From: Clostridia bacterium
Lineage (GTDB): Bacteria > Bacillota > Clostridia > Christensenellales > DTU072
DNA: 11,315 nt
Direction of reading: 5' to 3'
Assembly: GCA_028701415.1 (NCBI GenBank)
Contig: JAQVQU010000045.1
Coordinates: 1 to 11,315, forward strand
Part shown: one piece after another, positions 1-6,269 of the stretch
Numbering within the stretch: the first letter of the stretch is position 1
Layout of the letters: each line of letters starts with the position of its first letter
The notes under the pieces: model-generated
What the model was told of the DNA's origin: nothing
What the model saw: only the letters and a program-made list of their open reading frames with translations
Databases searched by the model: none
Made by a program: the position numbers and the translations under genes

Positions 1-596
1 CTTCAGGTGGATGTATTCCTTCCCAACATTTAGATATTCCAATAGATTATGAAAATCTTGCAAAAATCGGTTCGATAATGGGATCGGGCGGACTTATTGT
101 AATGGATGAGGACAATTGCATGGTAGATATTGCAAAGTTCTTCTTACAATTTACTCAGGATGAGAGTTGTGGAAAATGTGTTCCTTGCCGAATTGGTACT
201 AAAAGATTATTAGAATATTTGGTTAGAATTACTTCTGGACAAGGCAAACCCAGTGATATAGCCGAAATGGAAAAGCTATGCGAATACATAAAAGACAATT
301 CCCTATGTGGACTGGGACAAACTGCTCCTAATCCGGTTTTGTCAACGATTAGATATTTCCGCGATGAGTATGATGCACACGTTGATGATAAAAAATGCCC
401 AGCTGGAGTTTGTAAAGCGCTAATGTCCTATTATATTACTGACAAGTGTATAGGATGTACTGCTTGTGCAAGAAAGTGTCCTGTTCAAGCAATTAGCGGA
501 AAAGTAAAAGAATTGCATACCATTGATCAGACCAAATGTACAAAATGTGGAGTCTGTATGGCAACATGCAAATTTAACTCGATCATTAAGAAGTAG
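1..596 (+). CDS. hydB: NADH-binding (NuoF-like) subunit of multimeric [FeFe]-hydrogenase, C-terminal part
   Basis: This is a partial gene; its reading frame is open from base 3 and the start lies left of the window. The protein is the flavin/NADH-side subunit that passes electrons between NADH and the catalytic subunit encoded next door. Visible parts in order are the end of the NuoF flavoprotein core (SGGCIPS at the left edge, then GSGGLIVMDE), the SLBB/4Fe-4S region with ESCGKCVPC and the fourth ligand in SLCGLGQ (cysteine codons at 168, 177, 186 and 306), and a C-terminal ferredoxin domain with two 4Fe-4S motifs, CIGCTACARKCP and CTKCGVCMATC. The extra ferredoxin tail separates hydrogenase HydB/HndC proteins from complex I NuoF. 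It ends 15 bases before hydA, so the two are one operon. A NuoE-like HydC subunit is expected upstream but is not seen. The same architecture occurs in the flavoprotein subunit of NAD-dependent formate dehydrogenases, but the hydA neighbour decides the case. Confidence 0.93.
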   Translation, partial: SGGCIPSQHLDIPIDYENLAKIGSIMGSGGLIVMDEDNCMVDIAKFFLQFTQDESCGKCVPCRIGTKRLLEYLVRITSGQGKPSDIAEMEKLCEYIKDNSLCGLGQTAPNPVLSTIRYFRDEYDAHVDDKKCPAGVCKALMSYYITDKCIGCTACARKCPVQAISGKVKELHTIDQTKCTKCGVCMATCKFNSIIKK

Positions 597-598
597 TC

Positions 599-603
599 GG
601 AGG
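599..603 (+). promoter_or_regulatory. ribosome binding site of hydA
   Basis: GGAGG sits 8 bases before the ATG at 612. This spacing supports the start at 612 rather than the second in-frame ATG at 630 (Met7), which would lie 26 bases away. Confidence 0.8.
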
Positions 604-611
604 ATATAACA

Positions 612-2381
612 ATGGAAGATGTTGTAAAAATGGTTAATCTCAAAATTAACGGAAAAGATATAAGGGTTCCCGAAGGTAGTACAATCCTTGAGGCTGCAAG
701 ACAGGCAGGGATAAGAATACCTACACTTTGTTTCTTAAAGGATATTAATAGAATCGGTGCTTGCCGTGTTTGTGTTGCGGAAGTTAAGGGTGCAAGAAGT
801 TTAGTTGCCTCCTGCGTTTTTCCCGTGAGCGAAGGAATGGAAGTAACAACAAATAGTAAGAGAGTCCTTGAAAGCAGAAAGACCACAGTTGAGCTACTCC
901 TTTCTGATCACCATCAAGATTGTCTTTCATGCGTGAGGAACAGAAACTGCGAACTACAAACACTAGCAGATGAGATGGGATGTGACTCACATAAGTACGA
1001 AGGAGAAAAGAATCAACATGATTTAGATTTTTCTACTCCATACCTAGTAAGGGATAACAACAAGTGTGTTCTTTGTCGTCGTTGTGTTGCTGCTTGTAAA
1101 CAGTACCAGTCAGTTGCGGTAATTGGACCGAATGCAAGAGGATTCAATACCCATATAGGTAGTGCATTTAGTAAGAGCTTAATTAATGTGCCTTGTGTTG
1201 GTTGTGGACAATGTATAAATGTATGTCCTACTGGTGCTCTTCATGAAAGAGAAGAGATTGATTCAGTTATTGCGGCTCTAAATGATCCTAATAAGTTTGT
1301 AATCGTAGCCACTGCTCCCTCAGTTCGTATAGGTCTTGGCGAAGAATTTGGAATGCCAATTGGAACTAATGTTGAAGGGAAGATGGTAGCTGCTTTAAAA
1401 GAAATTGGGTTTGACAGGGTATTTGATGTTAATGCAACGGCAGATCTTACAATCCTTGAGGAAGGAACCGAGTTACTTAGTCGAATAAACGGAGGTGGAG
1501 CACTACCACTATTTACTAGTTGTTCTCCAGCTTGGATTAAATACGTGGAGCATTACTATCCGGAGTTTATTCCGAATTTGTCTTCATGCAAATCTCCCCA
1601 ACAGATGTTTGGTGCTGTTTGTAAGACTTATTTTGCTGAAAAGATGGGGCTTGATCCGAAAAATATGGTCACTGTTAGCATTATGCCATGTACTGCCAAA
1701 AAATTCGAGAAATCCAGACCAGATCAAAGTGCTGCCGGGAACGGTATCCCTGATATAGATTATTCTCTTACAACTAGAGAACTTGCTAAGATGATTAAGA
1801 AGTATGGAATTATGTTCGAAAATCTTGAAGACGCTGAATTTGATTGTCCTTTAGGGATAGCTTCGGGAGCAGGGCTTATTTTTGGAGCGACTGGTGGAGT
1901 TATGGAAGCAGCTCTTCGTACTGTTTATGAAATACTCGAACAAAAGGAACTTAAAAATTTAGATTTCATGGATGTTCGTGGAACAAAAGGAATTAAAGAA
2001 GCGACGGTTCCTCTTCATGTAAACGGTCAACTAGTAGATGTGAAGGTTGCTGTTGCAAGCGGACTTGCCAACGCTAAGAAAATTATGGATATGATGAGAG
2101 CAGGGACTGCAAACTATCATTTTGTAGAGATAATGAGTTGCCCAGGTGGCTGCGTAAACGGTGGAGGACAGCCTATTAAGACTGCTGAAATCAGAAATAA
2201 CTATGATGTACCCGCAATTAGAGCAGGTAGCATATATAATATGGATAAAAATATGTCTCTTAGAAAGAGCCATATGAATCCTGTTGTAAATGAACTATAT
2301 AAAGAGTATTTCGGAGAACCGAATAGTCATAAAGCCCATCATGTTCTACATACTAAGTATGCTAAGAGGAATAAGTATTAA
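612..2381 (+). CDS. hydA: [FeFe]-hydrogenase catalytic subunit, NADH-dependent multimeric type
   Basis: The 589-residue cytoplasmic catalytic subunit reversibly reduces protons to H2 at the H-cluster. The order of domains is a 2Fe-2S ferredoxin fold (Cys40, 51, 54, 68), the His-Cys3 4Fe-4S motif (His100, Cys104, 107, 113), a two-cluster ferredoxin domain (Cys152/155/158/162 and Cys195/198/201/205), and the H-cluster domain with L1 TSCSPAW (302-308), L2 MPCTAKKFE (358-366) and L3 with Cys510 and Cys514 (EIMSCPGGCVNGGGQP). The C-terminus is the small-subunit region ending in LRKSHMNP and SHKAHHVLHTKY. All metal-ligand positions needed for an active enzyme appear present. L1 has Ser where single-subunit clostridial enzymes have a second Cys. 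Together with the adjacent NuoF-like subunit this is the trimeric or tetrameric NAD-linked group, whose studied members (Thermotoga, Acetobacterium, Moorella) use NADH and reduced ferredoxin together. Electron bifurcation here is inferred, not seen. No maturase gene (HydE, F, G) is in the window. Confidence 0.97.
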   Translation: MEDVVKMVNLKINGKDIRVPEGSTILEAARQAGIRIPTLCFLKDINRIGACRVCVAEVKGARSLVASCVFPVSEGMEVTTNSKRVLESRKTTVELLLSDHHQDCLSCVRNRNCELQTLADEMGCDSHKYEGEKNQHDLDFSTPYLVRDNNKCVLCRRCVAACKQYQSVAVIGPNARGFNTHIGSAFSKSLINVPCVGCGQCINVCPTGALHEREEIDSVIAALNDPNKFVIVATAPSVRIGLGEEFGMPIGTNVEGKMVAALKEIGFDRVFDVNATADLTILEEGTELLSRINGGGALPLFTSCSPAWIKYVEHYYPEFIPNLSSCKSPQQMFGAVCKTYFAEKMGLDPKNMVTVSIMPCTAKKFEKSRPDQSAAGNGIPDIDYSLTTRELAKMIKKYGIMFENLEDAEFDCPLGIASGAGLIFGATGGVMEAALRTVYEILEQKELKNLDFMDVRGTKGIKEATVPLHVNGQLVDVKVAVASGLANAKKIMDMMRAGTANYHFVEIMSCPGGCVNGGGQPIKTAEIRNNYDVPAIRAGSIYNMDKNMSLRKSHMNPVVNELYKEYFGEPNSHKAHHVLHTKYAKRNKY

Positions 2382-2404
2382 TTTAATATATCGGATAAGT
2401 TGTA

Positions 2405-3283
2405 ATGTCGTATAATAACAGGAAATTCAAAGGCAATAAAAAAAAGGTAGAAGATAAATACTTCCCCCCATATAGCCAAGAAATCTTGTCAAAATCAATA
2501 GACACTTTAACCCTACCCGAAGAAGTTTTAGAGAAGCTTAAGGCAGCGAAAATCGATACGATTTTCGCTGTTCTCAAGTTAGACCAAAAGGCTCTATTGC
2601 ATGTTAATAGGTTTAACAAGAAAAACTTGTTTATCCTTGAAAAACAATTAAAATCTAATGGATTGGCCCTCAAACCCCTCCAAGATATAAACGATTCAGC
2701 GAAACCATCTTTTTTACAGAACCCAGATAAAACAAAACAAAATCCAACAAATCAAAAAAATGGAAGAAATTTATTCAATCTTAATTCTAAACAAAAAGAT
2801 AGAAATAATAATGAGAAAATTCTAACTGAAGCTCAGGAAAGAGAAGAAAAACAAAAAAATAGACCCAAGCAAAAACCTATTGAAGAAGTAAAAGATATAT
2901 ACTTAAAAATTAATAAAAACGGAAAGTGGGGATTCGAAGATAGAGATGGAAATGAGGTAATTTCCCCTGAATACGAAGAGGCATATAATTTCAAGGAAGA
3001 ACTTTGTTGTGTAATGAAGGATGAAAAATATGGTTTTATAGATAGAAAAGGGGGGATAATAATACCCTTTGAATACGATCTCGCTTCCTCGTTTAGTGAG
3101 GGATATGCATGTGTTTTCATTGGAAACAAATGCGGATATATTGACAAGGAAAATAACCGTATTACACCATTTATATATGATGCAGGAACTGCCGTAGAAA
3201 ATAATGAAAGTCGGGTAAAAAAGGATGATAAGTGGGGAGAGTTGCATATAGATTCACCGGATGAAATAAGGTGGATTATTTGA
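2405..3283 (+). CDS. Alpha-CTD-like domain fused to WG repeats, function unknown
   Basis: This 292-residue protein has no assigned function. After a basic tail (KFKGNKKK), residues 31-89 can be laid without gaps on the C-terminal domain of RNA polymerase alpha (my memory of the E. coli sequence): matching positions include the helix around LEKLKAAKIDTI and the turn NKKNL, then GLAL. The residues that contact DNA in E. coli alpha (Arg265, Asn268, Gly296, Ser299) fall on Glu40, Glu43, Asn71 and Asn74, so DNA binding is doubtful. Residues 95-165 form a low-complexity linker rich in Lys, Asn, Gln and Glu. Residues 166-282 contain three full WG repeats (KWGFEDRDG, KYGFIDRKG, KCGYIDKEN) and a fourth partial one (KWGEL). 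No signal peptide or membrane segment is visible. The gene begins 23 bases after hydA and is probably read from the same transcript. The start has only a weak ribosome site (GGAT at 2393-2396), suggesting low or coupled translation. A 12-bp perfect inverted repeat lies within codons 47-56. Confidence 0.85.
   Translation: MSYNNRKFKGNKKKVEDKYFPPYSQEILSKSIDTLTLPEEVLEKLKAAKIDTIFAVLKLDQKALLHVNRFNKKNLFILEKQLKSNGLALKPLQDINDSAKPSFLQNPDKTKQNPTNQKNGRNLFNLNSKQKDRNNNEKILTEAQEREEKQKNRPKQKPIEEVKDIYLKINKNGKWGFEDRDGNEVISPEYEEAYNFKEELCCVMKDEKYGFIDRKGGIIIPFEYDLASSFSEGYACVFIGNKCGYIDKENNRITPFIYDAGTAVENNESRVKKDDKWGELHIDSPDEIRWII
2544..2570. repeat. 12-bp perfect inverted repeat inside the WG-repeat gene
   Basis: Arms CAGCGAAAATCG (2544-2555) and CGATTTTCGCTG (2559-2570) are exact reverse complements around a 3-base loop, ATA. 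It lies wholly within coding sequence (codons 47-56, in the alpha-CTD-like domain). The bases after it (TTCTCAAG) contain no T run, so it is not an ordinary intrinsic terminator. A structured mRNA element, a protein-binding palindrome or chance are all possible. Confidence 0.8.
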
Positions 3284-3500
3284 TTATATTGTACCTTAAC
3301 TAACAATATTTGATACCCAAACAAACTTTTATAATATTTTTTCTTCTCCTATCCTTACTTTTTTTTCGCTTAATTACCTTTTATAACCAAGATAAGTTTC
3401 TCCATTTTTAGATATATTTTGGAGAATCATTAAGGGATTATAGGATGTAATTTTACCCTTTTTCCGGTGCTATATATGGCATTAAAAGACATTAATTTAT
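3284..3500. other. AT-rich intergenic stretch with weak hairpins
   Basis: No convincing gene is present between the WG-repeat protein and the rpsT promoter. Two weak inverted repeats can be seen. ATATTGT/ACAATAT (3286-3292 and 3303-3309) overlaps the last bases after the stop codon and could help end the hydrogenase transcript, but it has no following T run. TTCTCCA/TGGAGAA (3398-3404 and 3420-3426) has a 15-base loop. A pyrimidine run around 3338-3368 separates them. No strong terminator for the hydrogenase operon was found here. Confidence 0.4.
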
Positions 3501-3529
3501 TTGCAATGAAAATAATATTGTGATAGAAT
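3501..3529 (+). promoter_or_regulatory. Sigma-A promoter of rpsT
   Basis: A -35 TTGCAA (3501-3506), a 17-base spacer and a -10 TAGAAT (3524-3529) with an upstream TG (3521-3522, extended -10) are seen. Transcription would start near 3536 and leave a leader of about 33 bases before rpsT. Confidence 0.7.
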
Positions 3530-3556
3530 AAGCAAGTATCTAAAAGGATAGCTATT

Positions 3557-3562
3557 AAGGAG
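3557..3562 (+). promoter_or_regulatory. ribosome binding site of rpsT
   Basis: AAGGAG lies 6 bases before the ATG at 3569 and fixes the start. Confidence 0.85.
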
Positions 3563-3568
3563 ATAAAA

Positions 3569-3832
3569 ATGGCAAATATTAAGTCACAGAAAAAACGTAT
3601 ATTGACTAATGCAAAATCAAAGGAAATAAACACAGCACGTCGCACTAGAGTTAAGAATTTGACAAAGGAATACATGGCTCTTATTGACACAAAAGATCTA
3701 GCTGGTGCTGAAGCGAAACTTCCCGAGCTAGTTTCCGAACTGATGAGTAGTGATATTATGCATAAAAAGTCTTCAAGCAGAAAAATCGCATATGCTTCAA
3801 GACTTTTGGATGAACTCAAAAAGCAAGGCTAA
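3569..3832 (+). CDS. rpsT: 30S ribosomal protein S20
   Basis: The 87-residue basic protein binds 16S rRNA in the small subunit. It begins MANIKSQKKRILTN and continues with the AKS..N.A.RTR.K pattern, and ends with HKKSSSRKIAYASRL, the conserved S20 C-terminal signature. The length is that of the family (about 85-90 residues), and it is predicted to be almost entirely helical. It has its own promoter and a strong ribosome site. No terminator separates it from the tRNA gene 21 bases downstream, so the two probably share a transcript. In many Firmicutes S20 stands alone in this way rather than in a large ribosomal protein operon. Identification is secure. Confidence 0.97.
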   Translation: MANIKSQKKRILTNAKSKEINTARRTRVKNLTKEYMALIDTKDLAGAEAKLPELVSELMSSDIMHKKSSSRKIAYASRLLDELKKQG

Positions 3833-3853
3833 AAAGTTTATACCCCGGTATTA

Positions 3854-3930
3854 CTGGGTGTGGCGCAGCTTGGTAGCGCGCTTGAATGGGGTTCAAGAGG
3901 TCGGAAGTTCAAATCTTCTCACCCAGACCA
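3854..3930 (+). tRNA. tRNA-Pro (anticodon GGG)
   Basis: A 77-base cloverleaf can be folded by eye. The acceptor stem CTGGGTG pairs perfectly with CACCCAG, followed by A and an encoded CCA (3928-3930). The D stem is GCGC/GCGC with loop AGCTTGGTA. The anticodon stem CTTGA/TCAAG closes the loop ATGGGGT, giving anticodon GGG and G37, as expected for proline. The T arm is GGAAG-TTCAAAT-CTTCT with one G-T pair. It would read CCC and CCU codons. The gene follows rpsT closely and is ended by a hairpin 4 bases after the CCA. Confidence 0.96.
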
Positions 3931-3934
3931 TGAT

Positions 3935-3958
3935 TAGCGACTTATGGGTCGCTATTTT
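3935..3958 (+). terminator. Intrinsic terminator of the rpsT-tRNA-Pro unit
   Basis: The 7-bp stem TAGCGAC/GTCGCTA (3935-3941, 3948-3954) with loop TTATGG is followed by TTTT. The T run is short, so termination may be moderate. Confidence 0.65.
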
Positions 3959-4050
3959 CATGCCAAAATTGATATGCAATATATTTTTTTAATCACTTTT
4001 TAATAAAATATTACAATATTTTGGGTTTTCCTTTGCTAGAAAATTATACC

Positions 4051-4079
4051 TTGAAAAATTATTGTCTCTATAGTATGAT
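4051..4079 (+). promoter_or_regulatory. Sigma-A promoter of the EF-G-like gene
   Basis: TTGAAA (4051-4056), a spacer of exactly 17 bases and TATGAT (4074-4079) are both close to consensus. The start of transcription would be near 4086, with a leader of about 29 bases. Confidence 0.75.
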
Positions 4080-4100
4080 AGTAATATTGTGTATATACTT

Positions 4101-4106
4101 AAGGAG
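4101..4106 (+). promoter_or_regulatory. ribosome binding site of the EF-G-like gene
   Basis: AAGGAG lies 8 bases before the ATG at 4115 and fixes the start. Confidence 0.85.
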
Positions 4107-4114
4107 AGATTTTT

Positions 4115-6187
4115 ATGGCAAATTACAGCAAAGAAAATATCAGAAACATTGCTTTGATCGGTCACAGCGGGGAAGGTAAAACATCCCTTTTGGAGGCCAT
4201 TTTATTTAAAACAAAAGTCACAACAAGACTTGGAAAAGTTGATGACGGCACTTCAATTTCAGATTATGACCCCGAAGAAATAGCTAGAAAAATGTCAATC
4301 GGTCTATCTCTTGCTTTTACTGAGTATAAGGGATGCAAAATTAATATCCTCGATGTGCCTGGATTTTTTGACTTCGAGGGAGAAATGGTTTCCGCCCTAG
4401 CTGTAGCAGATGCGGCAATATTGGTGACAGGTGCTGCAGGTAATGTTCCTGTTGGTGCAGAGATGGCCTTGGAAAAATGCGCAGAAAAGAATATTCCCGT
4501 ATTAATTTGGGTAAATGGAATTAATAAAGAAAATGCAAATTATGATCTTTCAGTGAAAGCATATAAGGAAAAGTACGGAAATAAAATCGCGGTAATAGAA
4601 TTGCCGTTAATGGAAGGAAACACAATGAAAGGATATTTAGATGTTCTTTCTGGAAAAGCCTTTGATTCTTCGGATAACGAGATTACTATTCCTGAAGAAA
4701 TGAAGGATAGACTTCAACAAGAAGATAGTGCGATTATTGAGGTTGCAGCCGAGTCTAGTGAAGAGCTTCTAGAGAAGTTTTTTGGTGGAGAAGAGCTAAC
4801 AGGTGAAGAAAAGAAATCAGGGTTGAGAACAAGATTTGTTTCGGGTGAGTTAATGCCCATTATGGGCGGAGTAGCCATTGGAAGCGATTATTGCATCTCA
4901 TCTCTACTAGATAGAATAGTAGAACTTTGTCCAAACGCCGGAGAATCTAAACCATTTAAATATACTGCTTCTGATGGAACTGCCTCAGAAATTAAGGTGT
5001 CAGAAAATGGTAGTTTTGCTGGGTTAATATTTAAAACTACTGTGGACCCATTCGTTGGCAAATTACTGATGGTAAAAATAGTTCGCGGAAAAGTTGCTAT
5101 GGGAGATTTGGTATTCAATTCTAATACTGAGGAAAATGAAAAAATTTCTGCGATATATAATCTTAGAGGAAAAAAACAAGAAAACACTGATAGTTTAAGC
5201 GCAGGAGACATTGGAGCATTTGCAAAGCTTAATTACACATCCACCGGAAATACACTTTGTGCAAGTGCCGAAAAAATTAAATTTGATCCGATAGATTTTC
5301 CGAGCCCAGTTATTTCTTTTGCAGTTTCTGCAGCTGAGAAAGGAGCAGAGGATAAGGTTATCGCAGGGTTTAATAAACTTATGGATGAAGACAGTACCTT
5401 CAAAATTGAGAAGAATATTGAAACAAACGAAATGGTTATTTCGGGTATTGGCGAAATGCAGTTGGATGTTCTTTCTAAGAAAGTTAAAAATAAATATAAT
5501 GTTTCGGCAATTCTTAAAGAGCCAAGAATTGCATATAGAGAAACTATTAAAAAGACTGTGGAAGCTGAAGGGAAACATAAAAAGCAATCAGGTGGTGCTG
5601 GTCAGTTCGGTCAATGTAGTGTTAGATTTGAGCCCGGAGCCGCTGATGGGTTGTTCGAATTCGTCGATGCAGTTGTCGGTGGAGCAATCCCTCGTCAATT
5701 TATTCCCGCAGTTGAAAAAGGTTTGAGGGAAGCCATTAAACAAGGTATTCTTGCTGACTATCCAATGTATAACTTAAAGGCTACAGTTTTCGACGGAAAA
5801 TCACATCCCGTTGATAGCAAGGAAGTCGCATATATAATGGCTGCAAAGTATGCATATCAAGAAGGTTGTGCAAAAGCTAACCCAGTATTCCTAGAGCCGA
5901 TATATAACATTAAAGTAATAGTCCCTGATTCTTTTATGGGCGATATAATGGGTGATATGAATAAGAGAAGGGGTAGAATACTCGGGACAGACGTTTTGGA
6001 AGGAAAAGCAGTTGTTGAGGCTGAGGTTCCTCAATCAGAAATTGGTAGATATGCAACAGATTTAAGGTCAATGACTCAAGGAAGAGGTAGATTCCAAATG
6101 ACTTTAGCTAGGTACGAAGAAGTTCCAGCCCTTCAAACACAGAAAATAATTGAAGATTATAAGAAGAGAATTGCTGAGAACGCATAA
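4115..6187 (+). CDS. EF-G-like translational GTPase (EF-G2 type paralogue)
   Basis: The 690-residue protein has the five-domain plan of elongation factor G: G domain (about 1-275), domain II (about 280-380), III (about 395-465), IV (about 470-595, with KQSGGAGQFGQ) and V (about 596-670, with GDIMGDMNKRRG and YATDLRSMTQGRG). It is not the housekeeping factor. The P-loop is GHSGEGKT (16-23), not GHIDAGKT. The switch I region reads RKMSIGLSL. Switch II reads DVPGFFDF, so the catalytic His is Phe84; replacement of this His by an aromatic residue is usual in the EF-G2-like family. The guanine-specificity motif NKxD reads NGIN (134-137), which is stranger. His564, in the domain IV tip loop (SHPVDS), is retained. 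The gene has its own promoter and is monocistronic, away from any rpsL-rpsG-tuf cluster. The role of this family is not established: a ribosome-associated GTPase with slow or altered hydrolysis is likely. A tetracycline-protection protein is less likely, given the overall match to EF-G2 forms. Confidence 0.88.
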   Translation: MANYSKENIRNIALIGHSGEGKTSLLEAILFKTKVTTRLGKVDDGTSISDYDPEEIARKMSIGLSLAFTEYKGCKINILDVPGFFDFEGEMVSALAVADAAILVTGAAGNVPVGAEMALEKCAEKNIPVLIWVNGINKENANYDLSVKAYKEKYGNKIAVIELPLMEGNTMKGYLDVLSGKAFDSSDNEITIPEEMKDRLQQEDSAIIEVAAESSEELLEKFFGGEELTGEEKKSGLRTRFVSGELMPIMGGVAIGSDYCISSLLDRIVELCPNAGESKPFKYTASDGTASEIKVSENGSFAGLIFKTTVDPFVGKLLMVKIVRGKVAMGDLVFNSNTEENEKISAIYNLRGKKQENTDSLSAGDIGAFAKLNYTSTGNTLCASAEKIKFDPIDFPSPVISFAVSAAEKGAEDKVIAGFNKLMDEDSTFKIEKNIETNEMVISGIGEMQLDVLSKKVKNKYNVSAILKEPRIAYRETIKKTVEAEGKHKKQSGGAGQFGQCSVRFEPGAADGLFEFVDAVVGGAIPRQFIPAVEKGLREAIKQGILADYPMYNLKATVFDGKSHPVDSKEVAYIMAAKYAYQEGCAKANPVFLEPIYNIKVIVPDSFMGDIMGDMNKRRGRILGTDVLEGKAVVEAEVPQSEIGRYATDLRSMTQGRGRFQMTLARYEEVPALQTQKIIEDYKKRIAENA

Positions 6188-6221
6188 ATATTTAAAATAG
6201 CTCAAAAGATTATTTAACAAA

Positions 6222-6245
6222 AAAAGCGCTGAATTCAGCGCTTTT
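6222..6245. terminator. Bidirectional terminator between convergent operons
   Basis: A 24-base perfect palindrome is centred on GAATTC: the outer bases are AAAA and TTTT and the GC core is GCGCTG/CAGCGC. A T run follows on either strand (TTTTCT on plus; seven T on minus from the A run at 6219-6225). It lies 34 bases after the EF-G-like stop and 24 bases after the malic enzyme stop, so it can end both transcripts. Confidence 0.9.
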
Positions 6246-6269
6246 CTATTATATTGAGACATGAGAAAT

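Noticed and set aside
2833..3324. 163- and 114-residue minus-strand frames opposite the WG-repeat gene
   Set aside because: They are shadows of a gene with clear repeat structure; the apparent hydrophobic Ser/Phe/Ile-rich residues come from its Lys/Glu/Asn-rich codons read backwards.
3310..3335. Possible promoter TTGATA / TATAAT after the WG-repeat gene
   Set aside because: The spacer is only 14 bases, too short for a sigma-A promoter, and no gene follows closely.
3430..3819. 129-residue minus-strand open frame across rpsT
   Set aside because: It is the antisense of the certain S20 gene, shows no recognisable domain and has no ribosome site.
3840..3851. ATACC-CC-GGTAT palindrome between rpsT and the tRNA as a terminator
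   Set aside because: The loop is too short, the stem is 4-5 bp and no T run follows, so it cannot be a terminator.
3750..3992. 80-residue plus-strand open frame running from rpsT through the tRNA
   Set aside because: It overlaps S20 in another frame and would translate the tRNA-Pro gene and its terminator.
4005..4022. Inverted repeat AAAATATT-AC-AATATTTT upstream of the EF-G-like gene
   Set aside because: It is made only of A-T pairs with a 2-base loop in a very AT-rich spacer; it is expected by chance and lies upstream of the promoter.
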